Shown: positions 19,399-28,867 of the stretch, piece after piece
Position numbering within the stretch: the first letter of the stretch is position 1
Layout of the letters: every line of letters begins with the position of its first letter
Assembly (NCBI RefSeq): GCF_021295345.1
Contig: NZ_JAIMJB010000001.1
Coordinates: 124,001-188,000, forward strand
Source: Motilimonas eburnea
GTDB lineage: Bacteria; Pseudomonadota; Gammaproteobacteria; Enterobacterales; CBDFNC01
Length of the DNA: 64,000 nucleotides
Direction of reading: 5' to 3'
The notes under the pieces: generated by a model
Seen by the model: the letters and a program-made list of their open reading frames with translations, nothing else
Databases searched by the model: none
Told to the model about the DNA's origin: nothing
Translations under genes and position numbers: made by a program

Positions 19399-20174
19399 TT
19401 TTTGTTATAACGAATATCTTTTAAATTGAAACCTAAAGGAATATCCCTTTTTAGCATGATGAGCGTTCGGCTCATGATTAAGTCTTGCTGATGTTGATGC
19501 ACTTTTTGCGCTAACTTATCCCTAGGCGCATTGGCCTTTAATAACTGATTGAGATCGGCATGGTTGGCGAGTAATTTAGCGGCGGATTTCGGGCCAATAC
19601 CTGGGACGCCTTTGATATTGCTGCTACTCACCCCGGTTAAACTCCAAAAATCAATCAACTGGGTTGCTAAGATGCCCACTTTAGCGCAATAGTCATCGGC
19701 TTGGAGCCAGTGCTGATTGAAATAATCAAATTGTTTAATCAAGTCATTATGTAACTGAAAGAAGCCTTTGTCGGTGGACACGATAATACTTTGCTTACCT
19801 TTACTGGCTAAGGTGTGACTTAAGGTTGCGATCAGATCATCGGCTTCATCGGATTCACTGACCAGAGATTCAACCCCTTGCTCCAGCAGGGCATCTTGGA
19901 TCTTATCAAGATAGTCAAGCAAACTTGACGGGGCTGGCGTGCGTCCGGCTTTATATTCAGGCCATAGTTCGCTGCGCCAGCTTGGTGCTAGGCCATCAAA
20001 CACCGCAATAACGTGGCTTGAGGGCAGTTGCTTGAGTAGTTTGTTCACGCTGTTGAGAGTACCGTGCAAGGTGGCAATGAGCTGCCCTTGCTCGGTGTGT
20101 TGTTGTGCTTGAGATACCGCATGAATGCGACGAATCAAGTTCATCGCATCGACGATAAGTAAGGTATTGCTCAT
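19389..20174 (-). CDS. xni: Flap endonuclease Xni (ExoIX)
   Basis: 5'-nuclease of the FEN family related to the polymerase I 5'-nuclease domain. Conserved pieces are [24 protein letters not shown] (metal-binding acids), [10 protein letters not shown] and the helix-hairpin-helix [22 protein letters not shown]. The length of 261 compares with about 251 in E. coli. The ATG overlaps the ppnN stop by four bases. Confidence 0.94.
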   Translation of the reverse strand: MSNTLLIVDAMNLIRRIHAVSQAQQHTEQGQLIATLHGTLNSVNKLLKQLPSSHVIAVFDGLAPSWRSELWPEYKAGRTPAPSSLLDYLDKIQDALLEQGVESLVSESDEADDLIATLSHTLASKGKQSIIVSTDKGFFQLHNDLIKQFDYFNQHWLQADDYCAKVGILATQLIDFWSLTGVSSSNIKGVPGIGPKSAAKLLANHADLNQLLKANAPRDKLAQKVHQHQQDLIMSRTLIMLKRDIPLGFNLKDIRYNKKIN

Positions 20175-21535
20175 TCTTTGTTGATGATTTGGTAGCAGGG
20201 AATGTAATTCGAGCCGGGCAGTTTCATGCGACCTTGCTTAACAAAGTTTTGCAATAGTTTGTCCATCATCTTCATCAGTTTTGGATCCCCATCTATCTGG
20301 AATGGGCCTTGTTGCTCAATGGCTTTGATGCCGTCTTCTTTGACGTTTCCGGCCACAATGCCAGAAAACGCGCGGCGTAGATGGGCTGCCAATACTTGCG
20401 GCTCTTGATCCAAGTTAAGGTTTAATTCGGCCATATTCTTATGGTTAGGCACGAAGGGCACTTGGAAGTCATGCTCAATCTTGAGCGACCAATTGTATGA
20501 GTAAGCGTCACCAATAGCGCGGCGGTAGTCTTTTACTTTAGGCATGGTTTGCTTAATCACTTGCGCCGCACTAGCCGCATCATCAATGATGATTTGATAG
20601 TGGCGCTGAGCTTCAAAGCCCAATGTTTCACCGATGAAATCATCTATGGTGCGAAAATATTCTTCACTCTCTTTGGGACCAGTCAGAATGATGGGCAAAG
20701 GTTGACGTTTGTTTTCTGGGTGCATCATGATGCCTAGAATGTAGAGCAGCTCTTCAGCTGTGCCGACTCCGCCTGGAAAAATAATAATACCGTGTGACAT
20801 TCTGACGAAAGCTTCTAGCCGTTTTTCGATATCGGGTAGAATGACCAACTCGTTAACAATCGGGTTTGGCGGCTCTGCTGCGATAATACTGGGCTCGGTT
20901 AGACCTATGTAGCGGCCGCCTTTAACCCTTTGTTTCGCATGGCCGACGGTGGCCCCTTTCATTGGCCCTTCCATTGCACCAGGACCACATCCGGTACAAA
21001 TATTTAAACCACGTAACCCTAACTGGCTACCCATCTCACGGGTATAAGCATATTCCACGTCACTGATGGAGTGACCGCCCCAACAAACCACGAGATTAGG
21101 ATCCACTCCTGGGTGCAGTACCCGAGAATTTCGCAAAATAGAGAAAACTTGGTTGGTGGTAAAAGCGGTCAGCTCTTCTTCGTCTGTGGGAATTTTTTGC
21201 GGTAGTTGGCTGTTGACATACACTAAATCACGGAGCACCGAGAACAGGTGCTCTTGAATGCCATAAATGAGCTCGCCATCGACAAAAGCGTGCTCGGGCG
21301 CATTAAACAGCTCTAACTTAACACCGCGCTCACGGCGAATGACGCTGATTTCAAAATTGGCGTATTTTTCGAGGATCTCTTTACTGCTATCTGTCTTACT
21401 GCCTGAGTTCAATACAGCTAAAGAGCAATTGCGATACATTTGATAAAGCTCGCTGGAAGCGGTTTTCTTTAATCTGTCGACTTCAAGTTGTGACAGTAAG
21501 TCCATACTACCAACGGGGCTGATGTGTGTGATCAT
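20171..21535 (-). CDS. ppnN: Nucleotide 5'-monophosphate nucleosidase PpnN
   Basis: Large LOG-family nucleosidase that cleaves purine and pyrimidine nucleoside monophosphates to base and ribose-5-phosphate; the E. coli enzyme is stimulated by (p)ppGpp. The Rossmann core shows [15 protein letters not shown] and the catalytic [17 protein letters not shown]- and C-terminal PpnN-specific domains flank it. The length of 454 is normal for PpnN and rules out the short LOG proteins. Operon with xni. Confidence 0.95.
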   Translation of the reverse strand: MITHISPVGSMDLLSQLEVDRLKKTASSELYQMYRNCSLAVLNSGSKTDSSKEILEKYANFEISVIRRERGVKLELFNAPEHAFVDGELIYGIQEHLFSVLRDLVYVNSQLPQKIPTDEEELTAFTTNQVFSILRNSRVLHPGVDPNLVVCWGGHSISDVEYAYTREMGSQLGLRGLNICTGCGPGAMEGPMKGATVGHAKQRVKGGRYIGLTEPSIIAAEPPNPIVNELVILPDIEKRLEAFVRMSHGIIIFPGGVGTAEELLYILGIMMHPENKRQPLPIILTGPKESEEYFRTIDDFIGETLGFEAQRHYQIIIDDAASAAQVIKQTMPKVKDYRRAIGDAYSYNWSLKIEHDFQVPFVPNHKNMAELNLNLDQEPQVLAAHLRRAFSGIVAGNVKEDGIKAIEQQGPFQIDGDPKLMKMMDKLLQNFVKQGRMKLPGSNYIPCYQIINKE

Positions 21536-21613
21536 GTTGACCCCCTAATTAATAAAGAGGCATGATTGCCTCTTTAACTTTATGATTAGTATAGCTTTAT
21601 AATGTTAAGAATG

Positions 21614-23122
21614 CTAAATACTTAGGATGACACGATCACGCCCTTGGTGTTTAGCATCATAAAGAGATTGGTCGGCTCGTTCGAACGCGTCTAAGGGTTG
21701 GTCGCCTTCGACAAAGGCTGTTGCGCCAATTGAGATGGTAATGGATACGCGGTTATCCTTGAATTTAAAAGGAATGCTCTTAATGCTCTCTCTTAGATTA
21801 TCTAGCGGGGCTTGCAAGTCCTGGGCACTGATATTGGGTAGCAACAAGACAAACTCTTCACCGCCAAAACGTGCAATAAAATCCGTATCGCGTAGTGATT
21901 TTTGCAAGGCTCGGGCGATCACCTTAAGGGCTTTGTCACCCGCCATATGGCCATAGTTATCGTTAATCGATTTAAAATGATCGATATCGACAATGGCCAG
22001 ACACAAGGGGTGGTCATAACGCTGCCAGCGCTTAAACTCTAACTCTAGTCGCTCATCTAGGGCTGCTCGGTTATATACCTGAGTTAAACTGTCTAAAAAT
22101 AACTTGTGCTTTTGAGCGCTAAGGCGCTTTTTATATTCCGAGGTCTCATCCTTCATTAGGCTAAGCTTATTTTCCATTTCAGCTAAGCGCTTTTCGAGCT
22201 CTTTCTCTCGTTGTTCAAAGGCTTCTTTTTCTGATAATAAACGCCCTATCTCTTTTAATTGTGATTGGATAGACAATTTAAGCTGCAGTAAGTCGTTGGT
22301 ATTATCAACCTGAAGGCCCATGGTACGCAGTCTTGCACGCAAATCTTCATTGAGTTCAAACTGCTCATTGCGAATACTGCGCGATTCACTGACGGAGGAG
22401 CAAAAGGTTTGATGAAAAGAATTTAAGCTTTCATTTAACGAGTATAAAAAAGCTTGTGAGGCTTTGCGCTCCTCGCGTGTGCCATCAATGATCAAGTTAA
22501 TCATTTCCAAGCAAATACTGGCCAATTGCGATGGGGCTATTCCACTGAGAATACGGTTGCGTATCTTGGCCAGTTTTTCACCAAACTCACCGGCAAAGTC
22601 TAGCTCAGTGATCAACCTTTGCAGTTCATCACAGATACGTTTATGAGACGTAGCGTCGACGGTGGGAATATTGCTGGTACTCTCTTCTTGCACCGGATCC
22701 GCGCTGGATTGAACGCGTAAAAAGTTGGGTGCAGGGCGCTCGCTATGTGTCACTAATTGTTGATAAAACCCAACCAAAACGGCTAATTTATCTTGGTGTT
22801 CACGCAATACTTCAGAAGCGGGTCGATTCATATATTCACGAATATTTGCTCTGACATTATTGGGTAAGCTTTTGGCCTGTTGGAGATTTTCAGCCGCGGT
22901 GCGCGTTTGCTTGTCTAGCTCTGCTAGCGCAGGTTTGATTGTTGCCGGCTTATTTTGTAGATGCTGTTCAACGGCTTTAATTTCCTCAAGGACCTGATTG
23001 AGATCACCTGAGTGTTGCAGTTGAGTGACAAGCTGTTCAAGCTTTTCATCGAGTGACGGATCTAGGCTTTGTGCACATAAAGCGAGCTTTTCGATGAGTT
23101 GGCTGATTAGTTTGTTTTCCAT
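21614..23122 (-). CDS. Cytoplasmic diguanylate cyclase (GGEEF)
   Basis: About 502 residues. The first 330 are helical and partly coiled-coil with no transmembrane segment, and the last 160 form a GGDEF domain. The active site is GGEEF near residue 420, preceded by the inhibitory-site pattern RxxD (RDTD). The Mg/GTP region DIDHFKSINDNYGHMAGD is intact, so an active c-di-GMP synthase with product inhibition is expected. ATG at 23122 has AAGG upstream; the frame extends 37 codons further without a better start. The signal sensed by the N-terminal part is unknown. Confidence 0.9.
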   Translation of the reverse strand: MENKLISQLIEKLALCAQSLDPSLDEKLEQLVTQLQHSGDLNQVLEEIKAVEQHLQNKPATIKPALAELDKQTRTAAENLQQAKSLPNNVRANIREYMNRPASEVLREHQDKLAVLVGFYQQLVTHSERPAPNFLRVQSSADPVQEESTSNIPTVDATSHKRICDELQRLITELDFAGEFGEKLAKIRNRILSGIAPSQLASICLEMINLIIDGTREERKASQAFLYSLNESLNSFHQTFCSSVSESRSIRNEQFELNEDLRARLRTMGLQVDNTNDLLQLKLSIQSQLKEIGRLLSEKEAFEQREKELEKRLAEMENKLSLMKDETSEYKKRLSAQKHKLFLDSLTQVYNRAALDERLELEFKRWQRYDHPLCLAIVDIDHFKSINDNYGHMAGDKALKVIARALQKSLRDTDFIARFGGEEFVLLLPNISAQDLQAPLDNLRESIKSIPFKFKDNRVSITISIGATAFVEGDQPLDAFERADQSLYDAKHQGRDRVILSI

Positions 23123-23329
23123 GTCGGCCTTAGGTTGATTGACACTATTTTGCTTTACGCCGCCTCTGGCGAGAGGGGCGATGCCATCTTTGCTTATAAT
23201 GACGCATTTTTCATTTGGTGATTTCAATGACATTCCCTGTCAATAACACAATCCTGTCGCAAGATTGCATTGTGCAATAGTTCGATAATGCAAACAAGAT
23301 TTTGCCATGAAATCTGTTGCATGAAGCAA

Positions 23330-25651
23330 CTAAATGCCCGGCTTTAGCTTCATGGTGTTACTGGCTTGAATGATTGGCCACAGGATCTGGTTTTTGTCCC
23401 CACTACAATTTATTTTGACTAACCCTTTGGCGATGGCTTGCTGCCCTAACTGCCAAATATCGCCATTAAAGAAGGCGGCTTGAGGGCAATCGATGGCGAA
23501 TAACTCAAGCCATGCGGTTTGCTCTTGGGGTTGAAGCTGCTTCGCACCCAGTAATGCAAGGCAGGCTAAGTCACTGACCCGTTTGTGATCAATGGCGGCT
23601 TCCGCTTTTGGTAAAAAGGGGTGATTAACGATCCCGATGGCCATGCCAGGGTTCAGGTCGTATTTTACGGTAAACTGGCTTATGGTCTCGATTAAGATGC
23701 GAGATAAGGCCTCGGCATGAATGTTGCCATCACGCTGGCAAATGTAGAGCAGCTGGTTGTCGCGTACTTGATAGAAGGTGGCATGCTCACCTTGTTGGCT
23801 TTGCAGGTGAAGGCCAAATTCTTTTTCAATTCTCTGTGCTTTTAACGCGCCATACTTTTCGTAGAGGTCAGTTAAAAAGTCGATAGAGATCAAAGCATAA
23901 TATTGCGCTTCATGTTGCTCTTTAGGTTGATATAGCCGCTGGGCTTTTAATTGGCTTGCCCACCATGGCAGCAAGGTATGGGGGTGATGGTTGAGTTGTT
24001 CAACCAATTGTTTGGTGGATGACTTTAATTGTTTGAGTTTTAGCCAATTACGGATGTAGCGATACAATAGCACCAATAAAATGGTGGCGATAACCACGCA
24101 GATGAGCAAAAAGCTTTCAAGCTTGCTGGTCAACTTTTGGTTGTCTTGTTCCAGCACGGTAATTTGTTGGGTGCGTTCGATGAGTTGGTATTGTTCATTA
24201 AATTTGTTTTGTTCTAAGGTGAATTCCAACTGCTTTATCTTGGTTTGCAATGCATGGAATTGCTTAAAGTTTTCGATGGCTTTTTTGTAATGCCCCGTTA
24301 ATTCATAAGCCGCGGCCAGTAGTTCGTAAGCGCGCTCACGTTGCTCCAAAAATGATAAGGACTCACTTAAGGCGAGTACTTTCTCTAATTGGATACGTGC
24401 TATTCCCGCTTCTCCTTGTTCTATATTTAGACGCCCTAACAGTAATAGGGTGTCAGCCAGCATCTTGGTGTCATCCATTTTGCTGTATTGAAAGCGGGCC
24501 AAGTTGAGGTAATTTCGGGCTTCATCAACACTGTGCATTTTTAAGAAGGTTTTACCCATTTCAAAGTTGCACAAGGCACTGCCGGTGAGATCTTGTAAGC
24601 CTTTTAATAAGTCGCCCGCGTTCCAAAAATACACCATAGACAAAGAATACTCTTGATTTTGACGGTGCAAAATAGCCATGTAAATTTGGGCATAGGCGAG
24701 TTCACGCTCATCACCTAAATCTTGGTAAGCATTGGCGGAGAGGTTGGCATAATGCAAGGCTTTATCCAGTTTGTTGCCTTGCAAGCGATAGATGTCGGCA
24801 ATTTCATAAGTGGCTTTGGCGATAAGTAAAAAGTTATCTTCGTTTTCAGCCATGCTTTTCGCATCGACAAAGTGGCTCAAAGCCAATTGAGGCTGAGAAA
24901 TACGAATGTAATAGCGGCCCCAGTAATAATTAAGCCAAGCAATTAATTGAGGCTTGTCGAGCTTATTGGCGATGGTCTTGGCGCTTTCTAGCTCTTGGTT
25001 TGCTTGTTGGAATTTATCCTTCTGAGTATAAAAGTCGGCCAAGGCTAAATGGGTTGATAATTGCAATTCAGGTGTCTTGGGGTGGCTGGAGCTATCTGCT
25101 TGCAGTGAGGCTTGCTGCACTTCAAGTAACGCATCAACATGGCGTTGGGTATGGTTAAATAAAATATTACCATAGCTGAGTTTGGCCTGCGCCAATTCAA
25201 ACGCCAGTGAGCTTGTTTGTGCCAGCTCGATGGCGATTTCGATATTAACCAGCGCCTGATCGATGTTGTTCAGCTTTTTGTAACAGCGAGACTTAATTTG
25301 AAAGGCATTAATGATACTGCTGCTGTTATTACTGGCTAAGGAGAAGGCATCGTTGAATTCGTAGCCTTGCTGGGTTTGTTGTAGCTGCGACTTATTGCGG
25401 CTTAGATAGCCATCCACTAATTCTATGCATTTTAAAGGCGCGGTGATGCGTAAATCATAGGCAGCCTGAAGTTCATCATTAAGCGATAAGCTCGTGATGT
25501 CGTCATAGCCGTAGGCTGGGAATACAGCACTCATTAATCCCGCAACTAACATCAGGGCTTGAGTGTTTAATGAACGTATCAATCGCAAGATTGGCAGAGC
25601 TCTCCAAAAAAACAGATATCGCAGCTGGCGTAATGATAACGCCAGCCCCAA
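23330..25651 (-). CDS. TPR sensor protein with transmembrane helix and degenerate GGDEF-like domain
   Basis: Up to 773 residues. A hydrophobic signal-like segment (TQALMLVAGLMSAVFPAYG) is followed by some 450 residues of tetratricopeptide-type repeats, a coiled coil, and a transmembrane helix (FLLICVVIATILLVLLYRYI). The cytoplasmic C-terminal region resembles a GGDEF domain in outline (ALISIDFLTDLYEKYGALKA, then GMAIGIVNH). Where GGDEF should stand it reads VRDNQLLYI, so it cannot be a normal cyclase. The start is uncertain: TTG at 25651 leads into a basic region, and other TTG codons about 25588 would give a more usual signal peptide. Same strand as the intact cyclase 200 bases downstream. 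Confidence 0.75.
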   Translation of the reverse strand: MGLALSLRQLRYLFFWRALPILRLIRSLNTQALMLVAGLMSAVFPAYGYDDITSLSLNDELQAAYDLRITAPLKCIELVDGYLSRNKSQLQQTQQGYEFNDAFSLASNNSSSIINAFQIKSRCYKKLNNIDQALVNIEIAIELAQTSSLAFELAQAKLSYGNILFNHTQRHVDALLEVQQASLQADSSSHPKTPELQLSTHLALADFYTQKDKFQQANQELESAKTIANKLDKPQLIAWLNYYWGRYYIRISQPQLALSHFVDAKSMAENEDNFLLIAKATYEIADIYRLQGNKLDKALHYANLSANAYQDLGDERELAYAQIYMAILHRQNQEYSLSMVYFWNAGDLLKGLQDLTGSALCNFEMGKTFLKMHSVDEARNYLNLARFQYSKMDDTKMLADTLLLLGRLNIEQGEAGIARIQLEKVLALSESLSFLEQRERAYELLAAAYELTGHYKKAIENFKQFHALQTKIKQLEFTLEQNKFNEQYQLIERTQQITVLEQDNQKLTSKLESFLLICVVIATILLVLLYRYIRNWLKLKQLKSSTKQLVEQLNHHPHTLLPWWASQLKAQRLYQPKEQHEAQYYALISIDFLTDLYEKYGALKAQRIEKEFGLHLQSQQGEHATFYQVRDNQLLYICQRDGNIHAEALSRILIETISQFTVKYDLNPGMAIGIVNHPFLPKAEAAIDHKRVSDLACLALLGAKQLQPQEQTAWLELFAIDCPQAAFFNGDIWQLGQQAIAKGLVKINCSGDKNQILWPIIQASNTMKLKPGI
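25624..25646. repeat. Inverted repeat at the queF / TPR-gene junction
   Basis: GCTGGCG and CGCCAGC flank the 9-base loop TAATGATAA. It lies 20 bases after the queF stop and either inside or just before the start of the TPR gene, depending on the start used. No T run follows, so it is not a standard terminator. Confidence 0.6.
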
Positions 25652-25664
25652 CGCAAAAAAACCT

Positions 25665-26519
25665 CTATTGGCGCAAAAGTCTCGGGGTTGTTATCCCGCT
25701 CTCAAAGTTACTACGAAACGGGTTAATATCTAGTCCACCTCTGCGGGTATATCGAGCAAAAACAGTCAGTTTTGTCGGTTTACAATAGTGGCTGATGTCT
25801 TGAAATATACGCTCAACACACTGTTCATGGAATTCATTGTGCTGTCGAAATGAAATGAGATAGCGCAATAAATGCTCGGGATTGATCTTTGGCCCTTGGT
25901 ATTTTATTAACACGCTGCCCCAGTCGGGTTGGTTGGTCACTAGGCAATTAGATTTGAGTAAATGGCTGTATAAGGTTTCCTCAACAACTTCCGTCGTGGT
26001 GCTATTTTTCAGATAATCAGGGTTAAAGTCATAAGTGTTAATTTCTATGTCCAGATCATCAATCAAGTGGCCACTGAAACTGCCCAAGGTTTCATAATTT
26101 TGGTCTAAGTCAGTGTACAAGGTGACGTCGACTTGGCCATTTGCACAGGCAGATAAGTCTTTAACTAAGGTATCCAGCACGGCCTGCTCAGAACTAAATT
26201 TTTGCTGGTTTAAGCTATTAAGGTAGAGCTTAAACGATTTTGACTCGATTAAATTTTCACTGCCAGCATCAAGCTTACAATGGGCTGTCGCCACCACGGG
26301 TTTGCCTTTGGCATTAAGCCAAGACAATTCATAAAGGCCCCATAAGTCAAAACCATGAAACGGCAACGGGTCGCCCTTGAGCGCTAAATCATCGCGGTTG
26401 AGTGATCGCGGCACCGCCTGCAGTAAAGTTGGATCATAGGTGGCATCGTATTGGGTATCTTGGCCCAAGGATAAACTATTGAGGATGGGCGCGTTTTCGT
26501 ATCGAGATGTTTTTTTCAT
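25665..26519 (-). CDS. queF: NADPH-dependent 7-cyano-7-deazaguanine reductase (long form)
   Basis: Reduces preQ0 to preQ1 in queuosine synthesis. The QueF motif [12 protein letters not shown] and the catalytic Cys in [18 protein letters not shown] are present. At 284 residues it is the long, type II bimodular form. ATG at 26519 is preferred to TTG at 26525. It is divergent from syd, as in E. coli. Confidence 0.95.
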   Translation of the reverse strand: MKKTSRYENAPILNSLSLGQDTQYDATYDPTLLQAVPRSLNRDDLALKGDPLPFHGFDLWGLYELSWLNAKGKPVVATAHCKLDAGSENLIESKSFKLYLNSLNQQKFSSEQAVLDTLVKDLSACANGQVDVTLYTDLDQNYETLGSFSGHLIDDLDIEINTYDFNPDYLKNSTTTEVVEETLYSHLLKSNCLVTNQPDWGSVLIKYQGPKINPEHLLRYLISFRQHNEFHEQCVERIFQDISHYCKPTKLTVFARYTRRGGLDINPFRSNFESGITTPRLLRQ

Positions 26520-26575
26520 TGGCAATCAAAAATAGTTACAATGGCCTTATTCTAACCGAAAATAGGCAAAAAGTA

Positions 26576-27133
26576 GTGTCACAATCTTCCCTTGAACAAC
26601 TATCTGCATTTTTTCAACGCTGCGAAGCCCATTGGGCTGAGCGAAATCAATGGCCTGAGGTTGAGTATGATCAACAGTGGCCTTCGCCCTGCCAACGCGG
26701 TGCCCCCATCGATGGCATGATCACTTGGCAACCTGCCGTCAACTCAGATACGGTGAATTTTGATAACGTAGCAAAGGCCCTCGATTGCCAATTACACCCC
26801 AGCATCAATGACTTTTTTAGTAGTTGGTACAGTGATCCTCTAGCTTGTCGCTTTATTAACCAGCAAGGTGACGCCATGGCCCTGACTTTAGTGCAAGCGT
26901 GGAATTTAGAGGATTATCAAAGGTTACAAGAGAATGTGATTGCTCACGTTTTAATGCAGCGCCGCTTAAAGCTACCTGATACCGTGTTCATTGCCAGTTG
27001 TGAAGATGAAATGCAAATCGTGTCCGTGGTCAATGACAGCGGTGAAGTGATTCTAGAGCAGCTAGGTAAGGGCGCTGTGGCCACGTTAGCCCCCTCGTTA
27101 GCTGAGTTTCTCGATCAATTGCAACCCGTTTAA
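26576..27133 (+). CDS. syd: SecY-interacting protein Syd
   Basis: Peripheral membrane protein that binds SecY and is thought to check or dismantle abnormal SecYEG complexes. Matches include PSPC, MALTLVQAWNLEDYQRLQENVIAHVL, QRRLKLPDTVFIAS and LAEFLDQLQPV. GTG at 26576 gives 185 residues, close to the E. coli 181; the frame from 26507 overlaps queF and adds 23 unrelated residues. It is convergent with the DUF2310 gene. Confidence 0.92.
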   Translation: MSQSSLEQLSAFFQRCEAHWAERNQWPEVEYDQQWPSPCQRGAPIDGMITWQPAVNSDTVNFDNVAKALDCQLHPSINDFFSSWYSDPLACRFINQQGDAMALTLVQAWNLEDYQRLQENVIAHVLMQRRLKLPDTVFIASCEDEMQIVSVVNDSGEVILEQLGKGAVATLAPSLAEFLDQLQPV

Positions 27134-27140
27134 CACTGAA

Positions 27141-27911
27141 TTATTGTTTAAAATCCCAAGATAAATTAGAGACTAAGCGACAGCTATCGCATTTAAAGTC
27201 AAAAATATCCAGAGCCGGTTGGGCGAGCTGCCAAGGTTGTTGGCAAAGAGGGCAAGGGCGAGCAAGCTCTTGCGCTAGGCTGCTCCCGCCAACGCGATAT
27301 AGATAGTAGTATGTCGGGGTTTTGGTCAGGTACTCAATGCGTTTGGTTAAATCATAACCCCGCCGGAATAGTCGCGAATCGACCTCACTTATTTCGGCCA
27401 ACGCGCCATGCTCTAAAATGGAGCCATTCATTTGCAATTGATCGCACGCTTCCCAATCTTCTTGCCATTTTATGGCTTGTTTTTGACTGCCATTAGCGAT
27501 GCTAGGAATACGATAAAGGGGAATCGGGCTAAGATCGTCGCCGCTGCGCAGCGGTGAACAGGTGTGGACATAGGTTGTATATAAAATTTGCCATGGGGGC
27601 GACGTATTGCATGTTGCTTGCGAATTGAGATCTTCGCCCAATAATTTGATTTTTGGGCTCAGTAAGCCAGCTTGGGTTAGCCCTTGTAAGGCCAGCCGAC
27701 CTTGGTCGCTTAAAAATGAACTGTGCAGGCTGTTACTTTCTGGTGTCACCAGACGAAGCTGAAAATAGCCCTCTTTAATCGCGATAGGAAACTCGCGACC
27801 CAGTATTTGACCTTGGTAGCGCAGGGCATCTAAATATTGATTGATGCTTTGTTCAACACGCGAAAACGTGGTGTCTTGAAAACACTCAAAGATGAGATCT
27901 TGAATATACAT
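27141..27911 (-). CDS. DUF2310 zinc-ribbon protein
   Basis: 256 residues ending in a four-cysteine zinc ribbon (CPLCQQPW near residue 219 and CDSCRL near 240). The rest has no known domain that I recognise; the family is described only as possibly nucleic-acid binding. The start ATG overlaps the stop of the gene upstream (TAATG), so it is translationally coupled. It belongs to a run of small genes, 29890 down to 27141, kept beside syd and truC in related marine bacteria. Confidence 0.8.
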   Translation of the reverse strand: MYIQDLIFECFQDTTFSRVEQSINQYLDALRYQGQILGREFPIAIKEGYFQLRLVTPESNSLHSSFLSDQGRLALQGLTQAGLLSPKIKLLGEDLNSQATCNTSPPWQILYTTYVHTCSPLRSGDDLSPIPLYRIPSIANGSQKQAIKWQEDWEACDQLQMNGSILEHGALAEISEVDSRLFRRGYDLTKRIEYLTKTPTYYYLYRVGGSSLAQELARPCPLCQQPWQLAQPALDIFDFKCDSCRLVSNLSWDFKQ

Positions 27912-28213
27912 TAAGGGGCGTTCTTTAACTTGTCGACTTCAGCGCGCAATTCGGCAATTTCCTGTTGTAGTAAGCTGACTGCTTGAGCTATGTGGCGTTG
28001 AATTTTTTGGTCTAAATCATCGAGCTCGGATTCGTCTTTATGTTGCGTTGAAGCCGTGGCCGGTTCCAGCTCTGGGTGCTCTTGCCACACTTTGAGGGCG
28101 GCAATGATTTTAGGTAAAGGATAGCCTTTAGGCAGCTTGCCTTTGACCAGAGCCACACTTGGGTTTTTGCCACTTTTAGCAAGTTGCTGAGCGACGCGAA
28201 TTGCTTCTTCCAT
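27911..28213 (-). CDS. Small helical protein with KfrA-like N-terminal region
   Basis: 100 residues. The first 50 (AKSGKNPSVALVKGKLPKGY...) look like a winged-helix region of the kind seen at the N-terminus of KfrA-type DNA-binding proteins. The last 35 form a coiled coil (SLLQQEIAELRAEVDKLKN). DNA binding is an inference. It is coupled to the DUF2310 gene by a one-base overlap. Confidence 0.65.
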   Translation of the reverse strand: MEEAIRVAQQLAKSGKNPSVALVKGKLPKGYPLPKIIAALKVWQEHPELEPATASTQHKDESELDDLDQKIQRHIAQAVSLLQQEIAELRAEVDKLKNAP

Positions 28214-28256
28214 GAAATTAACTACTGAGATTAAAAACCGCTAGTTTACGCTAATT

Positions 28257-28487
28257 TTAACGCCTTAGCATCAAATCGAGTTGATCGATAACTTCAACCC
28301 AGTCGGAGTCTTGCCAAATTTGTTCGCGAATAAACTCGGCTTGTGCGCTATTCCAAAACGGGGCGTCCGCTAATAGGGTGGTATTATCTAGCGGGTGTTG
28401 GTGGCTAAACCTTTGAATGCTCATCTCATCATTCGCTAGGCCTAACTGAGCAAATAGAGACGCCATGGTATAACTTGAATAGTCCAT
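28257..28487 (-). CDS. DUF2789 family protein
   Basis: 76 residues, MDYSSYTMASLFAQLGL through QLDLMLRR, the whole length of DUF2789, including DAPFWNSAQAEFIRE. ATG at 28487 has GGAGG six bases upstream. The longer frame from 28592 overlaps the DUF3301 gene and is not used. The function is unknown. Confidence 0.88.
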   Translation of the reverse strand: MDYSSYTMASLFAQLGLANDEMSIQRFSHQHPLDNTTLLADAPFWNSAQAEFIREQIWQDSDWVEVIDQLDLMLRR

Positions 28488-28566
28488 ATGAACCTCCAAA
28501 CTGCAACTCGTGTTATCCAGTATAGTCGGGCCTAGCGGTTTTTGGCTTTGCTGTTTTACTTGGCGT

Positions 28567-28857
28567 TCAAACCCGGTAAGGGGGGATATCAAACCGATAC
28601 TGATGCTGGCCTAACATATACAACTTGCCTTGGTAACAGTTTTCGCTGTCGCTGCTAAATTCAAAAATAAAGGATTGCTCAAGAAATTGCTCTCCCAGTT
28701 TTAAATTAATTCGCTCTTTTGCCACGGAAACCAGCTGTAAATCCAACGCATTGCATTTTTGTTCAATCAAGGTCCGCGCTTTTTCTGTTTGTTTTCGCTG
28801 TTGCCAAAACCAGATGCAGATGCCGACGATGACCAGTAACCAGATTAAATCAGACAT
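28567..28857 (-). CDS. DUF3301 membrane-anchored protein
   Basis: 96 residues. One N-terminal transmembrane helix (DLIWLLVIVGICIWFW) is followed by a basic stretch and a small soluble domain with FIFEFSSDSENCYQG. ATG at 28857 has AGAGG upstream. The family is found in Vibrio and Shewanella relatives. The function is unknown. Confidence 0.85.
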   Translation of the reverse strand: MSDLIWLLVIVGICIWFWQQRKQTEKARTLIEQKCNALDLQLVSVAKERINLKLGEQFLEQSFIFEFSSDSENCYQGKLYMLGQHQYRFDIPPYRV

Positions 28858-28867
28858 GCTTTTACCT

